From positions 5,110,501 to 5,174,500 of the forward strand of contig NZ_CP123990.1 in the NCBI RefSeq assembly GCF_029919115.1: 64,000 nt of DNA, written 5' to 3'. A model generated the notes under the pieces. The model did no database searches. It saw only the letters and a list, made by a program, of their open reading frames with translations, and was not told where the DNA came from. This DNA is from Variovorax paradoxus (GTDB lineage Bacteria; Pseudomonadota; Gammaproteobacteria; Burkholderiales; Burkholderiaceae_C). Shown here one piece after another: positions 10,355 through 19,499 of this stretch (position 1 is the stretch's first letter; each line of letters opens with the position of its first letter). The position numbers and the translations under genes were made by a program.

Positions 10355-10511
10355 ACTTTGGATTCCAGCTCAGGTTCTGCAAATCCGCGCTGCAAAGCCC
10401 AGAACGGACAGGGCGGCAGGACGGTGCGGAAAAAAGCGCCGCTTAGAATCCGGCGCTTGAAAAGTCGGGCTGAGTATAGCTTCGGCAACCTGAAAATCAG
10501 CCAAAAAGCCT

Positions 10512-11744
10512 ATGAATGCCGAATCTGTTACATCCAATGGCCTGTCCGATAGTGTAAGACGAGCGCTTGAAATCTCCCTCCGTGGCGCCGACGAGCTCCT
10601 GCCGCAGGACGAATGGGTGCGCAAGCTGCAGCGCTCGGAGGCAAGCGGAACGCCGCTGCGCATCAAGTTGGGGCTCGACCCGACAGCCCCCGATATCCAC
10701 ATTGGCCATACGGTTGTCCTCAACAAGATGCGCCAGCTCCAGGATCTGGGGCATCGGGTAATTTTCCTGATCGGCGACTTCACGACCACCATCGGCGACC
10801 CCTCCGGCCGCAACAGCACTCGGCCGCCTCTCACCCGGGAGCAGATCGAGGCCAACGCCCAAACTTACTACCGGCAGGCCAGCCTGGTGCTGGACCCTGA
10901 AAAGACCGAGATTCGCTACAACTCCGAATGGAGCGACCCGCTGGGCGCGCGCGGCATGATCCAGCTGGCCGCCAAGTACACCGTCGCCCGCATGATGGAG
11001 CGCGACGATTTCAACAAGCGCTTCAAGGCCGGCCAGTCGATCTCGGTGCACGAGTTCCTCTACCCGCTGATGCAGGGCTACGACTCGGTGGCGCTCAGGA
11101 GTGACCTCGAGCTGGGCGGCACCGACCAGAAGTTCAACCTGCTCGTGGGCCGCCATCTCCAGCAGGAATACGGCCAAGAGCCGCAGTGCATACTCACTAT
11201 GCCTCTGCTGGAAGGGCTCGACGGTGTCGAGAAGATGTCCAAGAGCAAGAACAACTACATCGGCATCAGCGAAGACGCCAACACCATGTTTGCCAAGGTG
11301 CTGTCGATCTCGGACGACCTGATGTGGCGGTGGTACACCTTGATGAGCTTCCAGCCGCTGGAGCAGATCGAGGCGCTCAAGGCCGAGATTGCGGCCGGCC
11401 GCAATCCGAAGGACGCGAAGGTGGCGCTGGCCAAGGAAATCACCGCCCGCTTCCACAGCGCGGCAGCGGCAGAGACGGCGGAGCAGGACTTCATCAACCG
11501 CAGCAAGGGCGGCGTGCCTGACGACATCCCCGAGGTGTCGCTCGGCGGTGCGCCGCTGGGCATTGCCCAGTTGCTCAAGCAGGCCGGGCTGGCACCCTCG
11601 ACCTCCGAGGGCAACCGGCTGATCGACGGCGGCGGCGTGCGGGTCGACTCGGTCGTGGTCAGCGACAAGGCCTTGAAGCTGCCCGCGGGCAGCTACGTGG
11701 TACAGGTCGGCAAGCGCAAGTTTGCGCGCGTAACCCTCAGCTGA
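10512..11744 (+). CDS. tyrS: Tyrosine--tRNA ligase
   Basis: Attaches tyrosine to tRNA-Tyr. The 410-residue class I synthetase shows the HIGH signature ([10 protein letters not shown]), [12 protein letters not shown], and a C-terminal S4 RNA-binding domain (last 65 residues, [20 protein letters not shown]). The ATG at 10512 precedes [11 protein letters not shown]. It is divergent from the M23 peptidase gene and ends just before an unusual poly-G tract. Confidence 0.97.
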   Translation: MNAESVTSNGLSDSVRRALEISLRGADELLPQDEWVRKLQRSEASGTPLRIKLGLDPTAPDIHIGHTVVLNKMRQLQDLGHRVIFLIGDFTTTIGDPSGRNSTRPPLTREQIEANAQTYYRQASLVLDPEKTEIRYNSEWSDPLGARGMIQLAAKYTVARMMERDDFNKRFKAGQSISVHEFLYPLMQGYDSVALRSDLELGGTDQKFNLLVGRHLQQEYGQEPQCILTMPLLEGLDGVEKMSKSKNNYIGISEDANTMFAKVLSISDDLMWRWYTLMSFQPLEQIEALKAEIAAGRNPKDAKVALAKEITARFHSAAAAETAEQDFINRSKGGVPDDIPEVSLGGAPLGIAQLLKQAGLAPSTSEGNRLIDGGGVRVDSVVVSDKALKLPAGSYVVQVGKRKFARVTLS

Positions 11745-11746
11745 CG

Positions 11747-11785
11747 GTGGGGAGGGCGGGGGGGAGGGCGGGGGGGGGGGGGCGG
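11747..11785 (+). repeat. G-rich tract with a run of 13 G
   Basis: Between the stop codons of convergent tyrS and the OmpA-like gene lies a run of GGG blocks (GGTGGGGAGGGCGGGGGGGAGGGC) followed by 13 uninterrupted G residues at 11770-11782. It can form G-quadruplexes on the plus strand and is prone to slippage in replication and sequencing. Confidence 0.9.
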
Positions 11786-11804
11786 CGTCGGCCGCCAACC
11801 GCAT

Positions 11805-12425
11805 TTACCGGACTTCGATGGTGACGCGGCGGTTGCGCGGCTCGTCCACTTCGTCGGCGGTAGAAACGGCCAGCTCACGTTCGCCGCGGCCCACAGCCTC
11901 GATGCGCCTGGCCGGAAACTCGCGGTCCACGAAGAGCTGCACCACCTCCTGCGCCCGGCGCTTCGAAAGCATGTCGTTCTGCTCGAGAGCACCCTTGGTG
12001 TCGGTGTGCCCGGTTACCACGATGTCGCTGCCGCTGCGGGTTTGCGCCGCAATGAGCGCTTCGTTCATGACCTGCTGCGATGCGGGCGTGAGCGTGGTGC
12101 CGCCGGCGTCGAAAAACACTGTGTAGCGCTGCGGCGGAGGCGGGCGCATGTCGAACAGCACCTTGTTCTCGGCCTGCACCTTGGCTGGGTCCGCCTTGTC
12201 GACCACCGGGGCGCCGGAAGCGCCGACAGCAGCTGTCGCGCGCTGATAGGGCGTGGAAAGCGTTTCTTCACCGTCTTTTGCGCGCACGACCACTGCCGAA
12301 GGCTTGCCATCTGCCTGGGGCAGCAGCACCACACGGGTGCCTGGCGTGGTACAGGCGGCAAGCACCGAAGTGATCAGGGCGACAAAAACGATGAAAGAGG
12401 CATGGGACCGCAATTTCATGGTCAT
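11805..12425 (-). CDS. OmpA family lipoprotein
   Basis: A 206-residue outer-membrane lipoprotein. The signal peptide ends in the lipobox LAAC (Cys about residue 25). The C-terminal 110 residues form an OmpA-type peptidoglycan-binding domain, with VVTGHTDTKGALEQNDMLSKRRA and ending EPRNRRVTIEV. The domain anchors the outer membrane to the wall through diaminopimelate. Its ATG overlaps the stop of the upstream FecR-domain gene by four bases, so the two are co-translated. Confidence 0.9.
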   Translation of the reverse strand: MTMKLRSHASFIVFVALITSVLAACTTPGTRVVLLPQADGKPSAVVVRAKDGEETLSTPYQRATAAVGASGAPVVDKADPAKVQAENKVLFDMRPPPPQRYTVFFDAGGTTLTPASQQVMNEALIAAQTRSGSDIVVTGHTDTKGALEQNDMLSKRRAQEVVQLFVDREFPARRIEAVGRGERELAVSTADEVDEPRNRRVTIEVR

Positions 12426-12919
12426 GGTTGGCCGTCGGCTTGCACGATGAAGTCGGTTCCACGGATCCCGATCGTGGCCGTTTGCGTTTCCACGCGGATC
12501 GCGTCGGAGTTGGTCTTGCCGATCAGGCCGGTGATCATGCGCATGGAGCCGCGCAAAAGCGACACGAGCACGCCGCCTTCATGCGTTGTGGCGTTGAAGT
12601 GAAATTCCTTCAGGTCCAGCCGCGACGAAGGCCCGACCACGAGCGTTGTGTCGTCGCGCAAGACCACGGCGGCGGAAGAGTCCGGGCCCGTCACGATGCG
12701 ATCCACCGCGCTGAGCGCATCGCCTGGCTTCGCGTCGCGAGGCGCGCCGGCGGCACTGAGCAGCTGTACGCTGCCGCGCACCGATTTCATGAAGCCCGCC
12801 TGGAGCTCGGCGACCGGCGCTGCTGCCGGCGCGGTAGAGGTGGTTGCTTGTGCGTGGGCCAGCGCCACTGCGCCCCAAAAGGCAAAGCCTCCCAAGGCGG
12901 TCAGGATTTTTTTCATCAT
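12422..12919 (-). CDS. FecR domain-containing periplasmic protein
   Basis: About 165 residues: a Sec signal peptide (cleaved after AHAQA) and a FecR-type domain. The domain includes SVRGSVQLLSAAG, VDRIVTGPDSSAAVVLRDDT and a C-terminal TATIGIRGTDFIV, a pattern shared with FecR-domain surface proteins rather than with the anti-sigma FecR, which has a cytoplasmic part. There is no transmembrane helix. Two adjacent ATG codons (12919, 12916) and a GTG (12922) could start it. It is coupled to the OmpA lipoprotein gene by an ATGA overlap. The role of the pair is unknown. Confidence 0.83.
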   Translation of the reverse strand: MMKKILTALGGFAFWGAVALAHAQATTSTAPAAAPVAELQAGFMKSVRGSVQLLSAAGAPRDAKPGDALSAVDRIVTGPDSSAAVVLRDDTTLVVGPSSRLDLKEFHFNATTHEGGVLVSLLRGSMRMITGLIGKTNSDAIRVETQTATIGIRGTDFIVQADGQP

Positions 12920-13062
12920 CACTCTCTGCGAATGTCTCGCGGTGACACAAATATTAAATTGAACCTGTTACAAGCGGTGGCTCCGTTTGATAACTCGGCT
13001 ACAAAGATGCGGCCTTTTACCGCATTTCCGTCGTTTTTATTGATCGACGCTTCTCACCGCGC

Positions 13063-13974
13063 ATGACTTTCACTCCCAAGACGCTGCTTCGCGTTTCCGT
13101 TGCCGTTGCCCTGGTCACGATCCTGCTCAAGGGAATGGCCGGCTATGTGACGAACTCGATGGGCCTGATTTCAGACGCCATGGAGTCGTTCGTCAATCTT
13201 GCGAGCGCAATGTTCGCCCTGGCAATGGTGACCGTGGCGGCGCGCCCTGCCGACGAGGACCATCCCTACGGCCACCACAAGGCCGAATACTTTTCATCGG
13301 GCTTCGAAGGCATTCTCATCGTCGCAGCGGCGGGCGCCATTCTCTGGGTTTCGGTGCAGCGGCTGCTTTCTCCCCAGCCGCTCGAGCAACTGGGCTGGGG
13401 GCTGGGGCTTTCGGTGCTCAGCTCGGGCTTCAATGCGGCCTTGGCCTTTGCGCTGTTTCGCGCGGCTCACACGCACCGGTCTATCGCGCTGGAGGCCGAC
13501 GCACGGCATTTGGTGACCGACGTCTGGACATCGGCTGCAGTCCTCATAGGCATCGTGGCCGTGCATTTCAGCGGATGGCTCTGGCTCGATCCGCTGCTGG
13601 CCATCGGCGTGGCGCTCAACATCGTGCGCGAAGGTGTAAAGCTCGTGTGGCGCTCGTCGCAAGGGTTGATGGACGAAGCGCTGGAGCCCGAGACCATCGC
13701 CACGCTGCGCACCACGCTCGATCAGTTTGCCGCGCGCCTGCCTGAGGGCGCGCGGTTGCGCTTCGACGACATGGTCACCCGGCGTGCGGGCCAGCGCCGG
13801 TTTGCCGACCTGCACATGCACGTGCCTGGCGAGTGGACACTGCAGCATGCGGCGGCCATGCGTGATGAACTGGAGCAGGCACTGATGGACGCCGTGCCCG
13901 GCCTGCGCGTGACCATCCAGCTGCTGCCGCTGGGCATGGAAGCGCGCGCTACGCAAATGGAGGAAGAGGGATGA
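13063..13974 (+). CDS. Cation diffusion facilitator family transporter
   Basis: A 303-residue proton-coupled divalent metal exporter of the inner membrane with about six helices (residues 10-210) and a C-terminal cytoplasmic metal-binding fold. The second half of the transport site is canonical (H149-x3-D153 in HLVTDVWTS). The first half reads SDAMESFVN, with Glu41 and Asn45 at the positions that are usually His/Asp and Asp. The substrate is therefore hard to predict. Its stop overlaps dtd by four bases (ATGA). Confidence 0.9.
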   Translation: MTFTPKTLLRVSVAVALVTILLKGMAGYVTNSMGLISDAMESFVNLASAMFALAMVTVAARPADEDHPYGHHKAEYFSSGFEGILIVAAAGAILWVSVQRLLSPQPLEQLGWGLGLSVLSSGFNAALAFALFRAAHTHRSIALEADARHLVTDVWTSAAVLIGIVAVHFSGWLWLDPLLAIGVALNIVREGVKLVWRSSQGLMDEALEPETIATLRTTLDQFAARLPEGARLRFDDMVTRRAGQRRFADLHMHVPGEWTLQHAAAMRDELEQALMDAVPGLRVTIQLLPLGMEARATQMEEEG

Positions 13975-14414
13975 AAGCGGTAGTTCAGCGTACGGCCGGC
14001 GCGCGCGTCGATATTGCCGGGCAGACAGTGGGCGCCATCGAGGCCGGCCTGCTCGTGCTGCTTTGTGCAGAGCGCGGCGACATGGATGCGCTGGCCGACC
14101 GCATGCTCGCCAAGATATTGAAGCTGCGCATTTTTTCGGATGACGCGGGCAAGATGAACCGCAGCCTGCAGGACGTCGGCGGCGGCCTGCTCGTGGTGAG
14201 CCAATTCACGCTTGCGGCTGACGTGAGCGGCGGCAATCGTCCCAGCTTCACGCAGGCGGCGGCACCTGACGAGGGGCGGAGGCTCTACGAATATTTTGTG
14301 GCGCAGGCCCGCGCTGCGCACCCCGTCGTTGCAACGGGCGAATTTGGCGCCGACATGCAGGTGCACCTGATCAACGACGGACCGGTCACCATTCCACTGC
14401 AGATGGTGGCCTAG
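13971..14414 (+). CDS. dtd: D-aminoacyl-tRNA deacylase
   Basis: Removes D-amino acids (and glycine from tRNA-Ala) mischarged onto tRNA. The 147-residue protein starts [20 protein letters not shown] and contains the family motifs [21 protein letters not shown] and the C-terminal [12 protein letters not shown], matching the SQFTL and NxGPVT active-site signatures (here NDGPVT). It overlaps the upstream transporter gene. Confidence 0.96.
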   Translation: MKAVVQRTAGARVDIAGQTVGAIEAGLLVLLCAERGDMDALADRMLAKILKLRIFSDDAGKMNRSLQDVGGGLLVVSQFTLAADVSGGNRPSFTQAAAPDEGRRLYEYFVAQARAAHPVVATGEFGADMQVHLINDGPVTIPLQMVA

Positions 14415-14424
14415 CGCGCCGCAT

Positions 14425-15021
14425 TCACTCGCGTTCGAGCACGGCTTCCCAGAGCACCTTCGGTTGCTCGTAGCGCTCGACCGTGCGTTCCTCCAGGTGC
14501 AGCATGCGCCAGCCGTCGGCAAAGAGCCGCTGCACCGCCGCACGGTCGAAAAAGCGCTTGGGCATGCCGTCCACCAAGAAGAAGGAATCTTCGCCCTCCG
14601 GCGGCGGGCCATTGGCGCCGTGGTGAAAGTCGTTCACCGAATTCAACCGGCACAGCAGCACGCCGCCCGGGCGAAGCACCCGGTGAATCCGCCGTGCCAA
14701 AGCCAGTGTTTCATCCCATGCAAAGTAGTGCAGCGAAAGGCTCGCGAGAACCGCGCCGCCGCTTTCGTCGGCCAGTGGAAAAGACTCTCGGAAATCGCGG
14801 CAGTGAAACTCCGCGCCATGCGGGACACGCGCCCGCGCAGCTGCTACCGATTCGGTCGAGAGCTCAATGCCCACCACATGCAGCCCCGCGTTCACCAGCA
14901 CCGCGCTGTCCCGGCCCGTTCCGCAGCCCAGTTCCAGCACCGGGGCTGTTCCTGCGCGCTCGGCGACCAGACCGAGCCAGCGGTCCAGCCACGGATCGGT
15001 GCCCGCTTGCGGCGCCGGCAT
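14425..15021 (-). CDS. Class I SAM-dependent methyltransferase
   Basis: A 198-residue single-domain methyltransferase. Motif I is PVLELGCGTGRDSAVL, with the acidic end of beta-2 in VVGIELS, and a late motif LRPGGVLLCRLNS. The C-terminal part contains GEDSFFLVDGMPKRFFDR. Its substrate cannot be told. The ATG at 15021 lies immediately after the ybeY stop, so it is the last gene of a phoH-ybeY-methyltransferase unit; a longer frame into ybeY is rejected. Confidence 0.85.
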   Translation of the reverse strand: MPAPQAGTDPWLDRWLGLVAERAGTAPVLELGCGTGRDSAVLVNAGLHVVGIELSTESVAAARARVPHGAEFHCRDFRESFPLADESGGAVLASLSLHYFAWDETLALARRIHRVLRPGGVLLCRLNSVNDFHHGANGPPPEGEDSFFLVDGMPKRFFDRAAVQRLFADGWRMLHLEERTVERYEQPKVLWEAVLERE

Positions 15022-15022
15022 G

Positions 15023-15484
15023 CTAGCGGCCGTATGGATTGCGAATGCCGAGGCCCGCGAGGATCTCGATCTCGCGCGCTTCCATTTCCTCGGCGTCCGC
15101 CTCACTGGTTTCGTGGTCCCAGCCCTGTGCATGCAGGGTGCCGTGAACCAGCAGGTGCGCGTAGTGCGCGGCCAGGGTCTTGCGTTCTTGCTTCGCTTCG
15201 CTGGCCACCACCGGCGCGCAGAGCACGAGGTCGGCCATGACGACCGGGCTTTGCGCATAGTCGAAAGTCAGCACGTTGGTCGCATAGTCCTTGCCGCGGA
15301 ATTCGCGGTTCAGGCGCTGGCCTTCCTCGGCATCGACGATGCGCACGGTGATCTCGCCGTCGACGTCCAGCGCATGGCGGATCCAGCGGGCCACGCTGTG
15401 CCGCGGCAATGCGGCGCGGTGACGCTCGATGCCCTTGAAGCCTGGCGCGAACTGCAGCGAAAGCGAAAGCTGGGCCAGCGCCAT
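15023..15484 (-). CDS. ybeY: Endoribonuclease YbeY (rRNA maturation factor)
   Basis: A zinc-dependent endoribonuclease for 16S rRNA 3' maturation and ribosome quality control. The 153-residue protein has the three-His zinc motif [15 protein letters not shown], and the upstream segment [19 protein letters not shown]. It begins at the ATG at 15484, one base after the phoH-like stop, the standard order in proteobacteria. Confidence 0.95.
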   Translation of the reverse strand: MALAQLSLSLQFAPGFKGIERHRAALPRHSVARWIRHALDVDGEITVRIVDAEEGQRLNREFRGKDYATNVLTFDYAQSPVVMADLVLCAPVVASEAKQERKTLAAHYAHLLVHGTLHAQGWDHETSEADAEEMEAREIEILAGLGIRNPYGR

Positions 15485-15485
15485 A

Positions 15486-16433
15486 TCAATGCGACCCCGC
15501 GCGCTTGCGCTGGCCGTCGTAGGCATCGACGATCTTGGCGACCAGCGGGTGCCGCACCACGTCCGAACTGGTGAAGTGCGTGATCGCAATGCCGCTCACG
15601 CGCCGCAACACGCGCTCGGCGTCGATCAGTCCGCTCAGCTGCTGCTTGGGCAGGTCGATCTGGCTCACGTCGCCCGTGACCACCGCCTTGGCGCCGAAGC
15701 CAATGCGCGTAAGAAACATCTTCATCTGCTCGACCGTGGTGTTCTGCGCTTCATCCAGGATGACGAAGGCATTGTTCAGCGTGCGCCCGCGCATGAAGGC
15801 CAATGGCGCAATTTCGAGTGCGTTGCGTTCGAAAGCCTTCTGCACCTTTTCATAGCCCATCAGGTCGTACAGCGCGTCGTACAGCGGACGCAGGTAAGGG
15901 TCGACCTTCTGCGTCAGGTCGCCCGGCAAGAAGCCGAGCCGCTCGCCGGCTTCCACCGCCGGTCGCGTGAGCACGATGCGCTGCACAGCCGCGCGCTCCA
16001 GCGCATCGACCGCGCAGGCCACCGCCAGGTAGGTCTTGCCGGTGCCGGCCGGGCCGATGCCGAAGGTGATGTCGTGCTTGGCGATGTTGTCCAGGTACAG
16101 CGCCTGGGTGGGCGTGCGCGCGCGCAGGTCGGCGCGGCGCGTGACGAGCATGGCCGCGTCCTCGTCGCCGTCGATCATGGAGCCGTCGCCCGCCAGCGTG
16201 AGCTGCACCACGGCCGGGTCGATCGGGCGCTGGGCAATTTCGTACAGCGCCTGCAGCACGTCCATCGCCCGTTGCGCGGAAGCCTTGGGGCCGTCGACCT
16301 TGAACTGCTCGTGGCGGTGCGCGATCTTCACGCCCAAGGCCTCTTCGATGCGCCGCAGGTGCGCGTCCAGCGGCCCGCACAGGTGGCCGAGGCGCGAGTT
16401 GTTCGGTGGGGCAAAAGTGTGTCGCAGAATCAC
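15486..16433 (-). CDS. PhoH-like ATPase (YbeZ)
   Basis: A 315-residue cytosolic ATPase of the PhoH family. The Walker A loop is [18 protein letters not shown], and the Walker B-like [16 protein letters not shown] follows. An N-terminal KH-like region precedes the ATPase fold. In E. coli, YbeZ associates with YbeY in rRNA processing, consistent with the adjacent ybeY here. It is the first gene of the three-gene minus-strand unit; the intergenic repeat upstream also lies in front of ruvA. Confidence 0.93.
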   Translation of the reverse strand: MILRHTFAPPNNSRLGHLCGPLDAHLRRIEEALGVKIAHRHEQFKVDGPKASAQRAMDVLQALYEIAQRPIDPAVVQLTLAGDGSMIDGDEDAAMLVTRRADLRARTPTQALYLDNIAKHDITFGIGPAGTGKTYLAVACAVDALERAAVQRIVLTRPAVEAGERLGFLPGDLTQKVDPYLRPLYDALYDLMGYEKVQKAFERNALEIAPLAFMRGRTLNNAFVILDEAQNTTVEQMKMFLTRIGFGAKAVVTGDVSQIDLPKQQLSGLIDAERVLRRVSGIAITHFTSSDVVRHPLVAKIVDAYDGQRKRAGSH

Positions 16434-16514
16434 GCGGTATCCATTTCCATCTTTTTGGCAGCCCTATGCAAGACCAGCCATGCTCGAAAAAACGCAATCC
16501 AAAGCGGGGAACAC

Positions 16515-16600
16515 CGCGGAACCGGCTTTGCCGGGCCGCCGGTGTTGCCCCCTCGAGGGGGGAGGCGGCTACACGAAGTGAGCAAGCAACGGGGGTGGGC
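16515..16600 (+). repeat. Dispersed intergenic repeat, copy A
   Basis: The first 37 bases (CGCGGAACCGGCTTTGCCGG onwards) match 35 of 37 positions in the reverse complement of copy B at 47789-47878. The tails also share an ACGAAGTG core and a GGGGGTG end. It holds the hairpin CCGGC-TTT-GCCGG. It lies in the region between divergent phoH and ruvA. Confidence 0.8.
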
Positions 16601-16602
16601 CA

Positions 16603-17175
16603 ATGATAGGCAAACTCACCGGCATCCTGGCCGAGCGCAACCCACCGCAGGTGGTGGTGGACTGCAACGGCGTCGGTTACGAGGTCGATGTGCCGATGAG
16701 CACGTTCTACAACCTGCCCGGCACCGGAGAGCGCGTTTCGCTGCTCACGCACTTCGTGGTGCGCGAGGACGCGCAGATTCTCTACGGTTTCGGCACCGCC
16801 GAGGAGCGTGCGGCTTTTCGGCAACTCATCAAGATCACCGGCGTGGGGCCGCGCACGGCGCTCGGCCTGCTTTCGGGCATGAGCGTGGGCGAGCTGTCGC
16901 AGGCCATCACCACGCAGGAGCTCGGCCGGCTCGTCAAGATTCCGGGCATCGGCAAGAAAACCGCCGAGCGGCTGCTGCTGGAACTCAAGGGCAAGCTGGG
17001 CGCCGACATCGGCCTGCCCGCGCATGCGGCCTCCGACGCGCAGGCCGACATCCTTCAGGCGCTCATTGCGCTGGGCTACAGCGACAAGGAAGCCGCGCTG
17101 GCGCTGAAGGCACTGCCAAAGGATGCGACAGTGAGCGAGGGCATCAAGCTGGCGCTGAAGGCGTTGGCGAAGTAG
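16603..17175 (+). CDS. ruvA: Holliday junction branch migration protein RuvA
   Basis: Binds Holliday junctions and loads the RuvB motor. The 190-residue protein begins [16 protein letters not shown], then an OB fold, two helix-hairpin-helix motifs ([13 protein letters not shown] and [17 protein letters not shown]), and a C-terminal RuvB-binding domain ([11 protein letters not shown]). ruvB is not adjacent but 6.6 kb away, beyond an oppositely oriented seven-gene lipid operon. Confidence 0.97.
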   Translation: MIGKLTGILAERNPPQVVVDCNGVGYEVDVPMSTFYNLPGTGERVSLLTHFVVREDAQILYGFGTAEERAAFRQLIKITGVGPRTALGLLSGMSVGELSQAITTQELGRLVKIPGIGKKTAERLLLELKGKLGADIGLPAHAASDAQADILQALIALGYSDKEAALALKALPKDATVSEGIKLALKALAK

Positions 17176-17191
17176 GGCGCCGGACCCCCGC

Positions 17192-17818
17192 TCAGGGGTG
17201 GATCTTCTCGCCCTTGGCGAGCATTTCAACGAATTGCGCAATACGCCGCGCCCGGGTCTCGGGCTTCTTTGCGCCCTGCGTGCGGAACAGCACCGAATAG
17301 CGGTTGCGTGAATCGAGCTTGGCAAAGAAGGCTGCGGCCTTGGGATTCGCATCGAGGGCCGTCTGCAGGTCGGACGGCACGGTGGCGACGCTCTGGGCGT
17401 CGTAGGCCGCATCCCAGCGGCCGTCGGCCCGGGCGCGGTCGACCTCGGCCAGGCCGGCAGGCTGCATGCGGCCTTCCCCGATCAGCTTCAGTGCCTTGTC
17501 GCGGTTGATCTTCGACCAGGTGCTGCGCGGCGTACGCGGGGTGAAGCGCTGCAGAAAGTGCGTGTCGTCTTCCGCCTTGCGCTGCCCGTCGATCCAGCCG
17601 TAGCACAGCGCAACTTCGAGGGCCTCGGCGTGGGTGGCCGATGCAATGCCGCTGTCCTTCCTTGCGATTCGCAGCCACACGCCGGCTGCGGCGGCATGGT
17701 GGCGCTTGAGCCACCGCTCCCATGACGCGGCGGTGGTGCATTCGACGGGCGTGTCGTGCGGAACGCGCTCGGCCGCCATCGCTTTCTTTGCCCTGGTACT
17801 TGCGCGTGCCGTGCTCAC
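17192..17818 (-). CDS. YdeI/OmpD-associated (bacteriocin-resistance type) family protein
   Basis: A 208-residue cytosolic protein. It has the family core ASWERWLKRHHAAAAGVWLR, the ALCYGWIDGQRK segment and the FTPRTPRSTWSKIN motif, plus a C-terminal YdeI extension (FFAKLDSRNRYSVLFR). The biochemical role of this family is unknown. The GTG at 17818 overlaps the stop of the cytidylyltransferase gene (GTGA), as do other joins in this operon; an ATG at 17779 is the alternative. It is the last gene of the lipid operon and may simply be a co-transcribed passenger. Confidence 0.82.
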   Translation of the reverse strand: MSTARASTRAKKAMAAERVPHDTPVECTTAASWERWLKRHHAAAAGVWLRIARKDSGIASATHAEALEVALCYGWIDGQRKAEDDTHFLQRFTPRTPRSTWSKINRDKALKLIGEGRMQPAGLAEVDRARADGRWDAAYDAQSVATVPSDLQTALDANPKAAAFFAKLDSRNRYSVLFRTQGAKKPETRARRIAQFVEMLAKGEKIHP

Positions 17819-18768
17819 GGCACCCACCAGTAGCGCAAGGCGTGAAAGTAGATCGGCGCCGCGAAGATCACCGAGTCGAGCCGGTCGAGCATGCCGCCGT
17901 GGCCTTCGATCATCGAGCCCCAGTCTTTCACGCCCCGGTCGCGCTTGATGGCCGACATCACGAGCCCGCCGAAGAAGCCCATGAGGCAGATGGTGAGCGC
18001 CATCAGCGCGGCTTGCCACGGATTGAAGGGCGTCGCCCAATAGAGCGCCGCACCCAGCGCGGTGGCGCTGGCGACCCCGCCGACCAGGCCTTCCCAGGTC
18101 TTGGAGGGCGAAAGTTCGGGCGCCACCTTGCGCTTGCCGAAGAGCTTGCCCCAGACGTACTGCAGCACGTCGCTGCCCTGCACCACGATCACCAGAAAAG
18201 CGATCAGCAGCAGGTTGCGTCCCTCAAAACCGGGAATCTGCAGCGTGAGCAGCGCGGGCACGTGGCTGATGCAGAACACGCAGATCATCAGGCCCCACTG
18301 GATCTTGGAGGTGCGCTCCAGAAAGCGCTGCGTGTCGCCGCCCACGGCCGCAAGAATCGGCAGCACCAGAAAGGCGTAGACCGGAATGAAGATCGAATAG
18401 AGCCCGTACCACTCGATCCACACCAAAAAGTATTGCACCGGCAGCCCGATGTAGAACGCCGCCGCAATTGCATGATGGTCGCCGCGCCGCGTGTAGGCCA
18501 GGCTGATGAACTCGCGCAGCGCATAGAACGAGATCAGATAGAACAGCGCGATCACGCCGCCCTTGCCGAAGGCAAAGGCAAGGCCGATCACCGCCACCAT
18601 CACCCACCACGCATTGACGCGGGCGTTGAGGTTGTCGATGACGGAATTGGGCTGGCCCTGCGCCACGCGCCACTTGAGCGTGGCGCCAATGGCGGAGGCA
18701 AGTATCAGCACGCCGGCCACGCCTCCGAACAGTTGCAGCGTGGTCTGGGTGGAGGGCGAGATGTTCAT
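17815..18768 (-). CDS. ynbB: Phosphatidate cytidylyltransferase (YnbB-like)
   Basis: Makes CDP-diacylglycerol from phosphatidic acid and CTP in the inner membrane. The 317-residue protein has about eight membrane helices and the family signature near the C-terminus, SPSKTWEGLVGG, followed by SAIKRDRGVKDWG and a final HGGMLDRLDSVIFAAP. The gene sits in an operon with the acyltransferase, head-group transferase and phosphatase genes rather than with frr-uppS-dxr, where the housekeeping cdsA usually lies. That supports a YnbB-type paralogue. The ATG overlaps the upstream stop (ATGA). Confidence 0.9.
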   Translation of the reverse strand: MNISPSTQTTLQLFGGVAGVLILASAIGATLKWRVAQGQPNSVIDNLNARVNAWWVMVAVIGLAFAFGKGGVIALFYLISFYALREFISLAYTRRGDHHAIAAAFYIGLPVQYFLVWIEWYGLYSIFIPVYAFLVLPILAAVGGDTQRFLERTSKIQWGLMICVFCISHVPALLTLQIPGFEGRNLLLIAFLVIVVQGSDVLQYVWGKLFGKRKVAPELSPSKTWEGLVGGVASATALGAALYWATPFNPWQAALMALTICLMGFFGGLVMSAIKRDRGVKDWGSMIEGHGGMLDRLDSVIFAAPIYFHALRYWWVP

Positions 18769-19499
18769 GGCGTGGTTGCAGCTGCTTTTTCTTGTTCGGG
18801 CACGCGGTCGTATTCGGGGCGCAGGTCGAGCATGGCGGCGCGCGCGCGGGCGAGAAAGCTGGTCTTGTCTTCGCCGTCGGCCAGGCGGATCGGCGCGCCG
18901 AAGCGAACCGTGCAGGCCAATGGAATGGGCACCAGCGTGCCCTTGGGCAACACGCGCTTCAGGTTTTCGATCCACACAGGTACCAGCCGCACTTCGGGGC
19001 AGGCGCGTGCCAGGTGATAGAGCCCGCTCTTGAGCGGCAGCAGGATCTCGTCGCCGGTGTTGCGCGTGCCCTCGGGAAACATGATGAGCGAGTCCCCACC
19101 TTCCAGCGCTGCTTTCATCTGATCGACAGGGTTGCCGCCCTGGCCCGAGCCGTCGCGGCGGATCATCAGTGCGTTGAACACATCGGCGCCAATGAACCGG
19201 CGCACCTTGGAGGCCATCCAGTAGTCCTGCCCCGCCACCGGCCGCGTCAGCGCGCGAAGATCGGGCGGCAGCGTGGCCCACAGCAGCACGAAGTCGCCGT
19301 GGCTCGTGTGGTTGGCGAAATACAGCGTCTGCTCGGCCTTGGGCGTGGTGCCGCTCCAGATGGCGCGCACGCCCGTCAAGAGCCCGGCTGCGCCGATGAT
19401 CAGCTTGCCCGCAACCACGGCGAGTGCGCGGCGAAATAGCGTGCTCTCGGGCCGGGAGTCTTTTTCTTTGTTGTTGCTGTTGTTGTCTTCTTCGGTCAC
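18765..19499 (-). CDS. Lysophospholipid acyltransferase, PlsC type
   Basis: Probably acylates lysophosphatidic acid to phosphatidic acid at the inner membrane. The 244-residue protein has the acyltransferase motifs NHTSHGDF (HX4D) and FPEGTRN, with an N-terminal hydrophobic segment (VVAGKLIIGAAGLLTGV). The GTG at 19499 overlaps the stop of the preceding small gene (GTGA); a longer start at 19547 is less likely. E. coli ynbABCD has no such acyltransferase gene. Here it would supply the substrate for the cytidylyltransferase encoded next. Confidence 0.88.
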   Translation of the reverse strand: MTEEDNNSNNKEKDSRPESTLFRRALAVVAGKLIIGAAGLLTGVRAIWSGTTPKAEQTLYFANHTSHGDFVLLWATLPPDLRALTRPVAGQDYWMASKVRRFIGADVFNALMIRRDGSGQGGNPVDQMKAALEGGDSLIMFPEGTRNTGDEILLPLKSGLYHLARACPEVRLVPVWIENLKRVLPKGTLVPIPLACTVRFGAPIRLADGEDKTSFLARARAAMLDLRPEYDRVPEQEKAAATTP

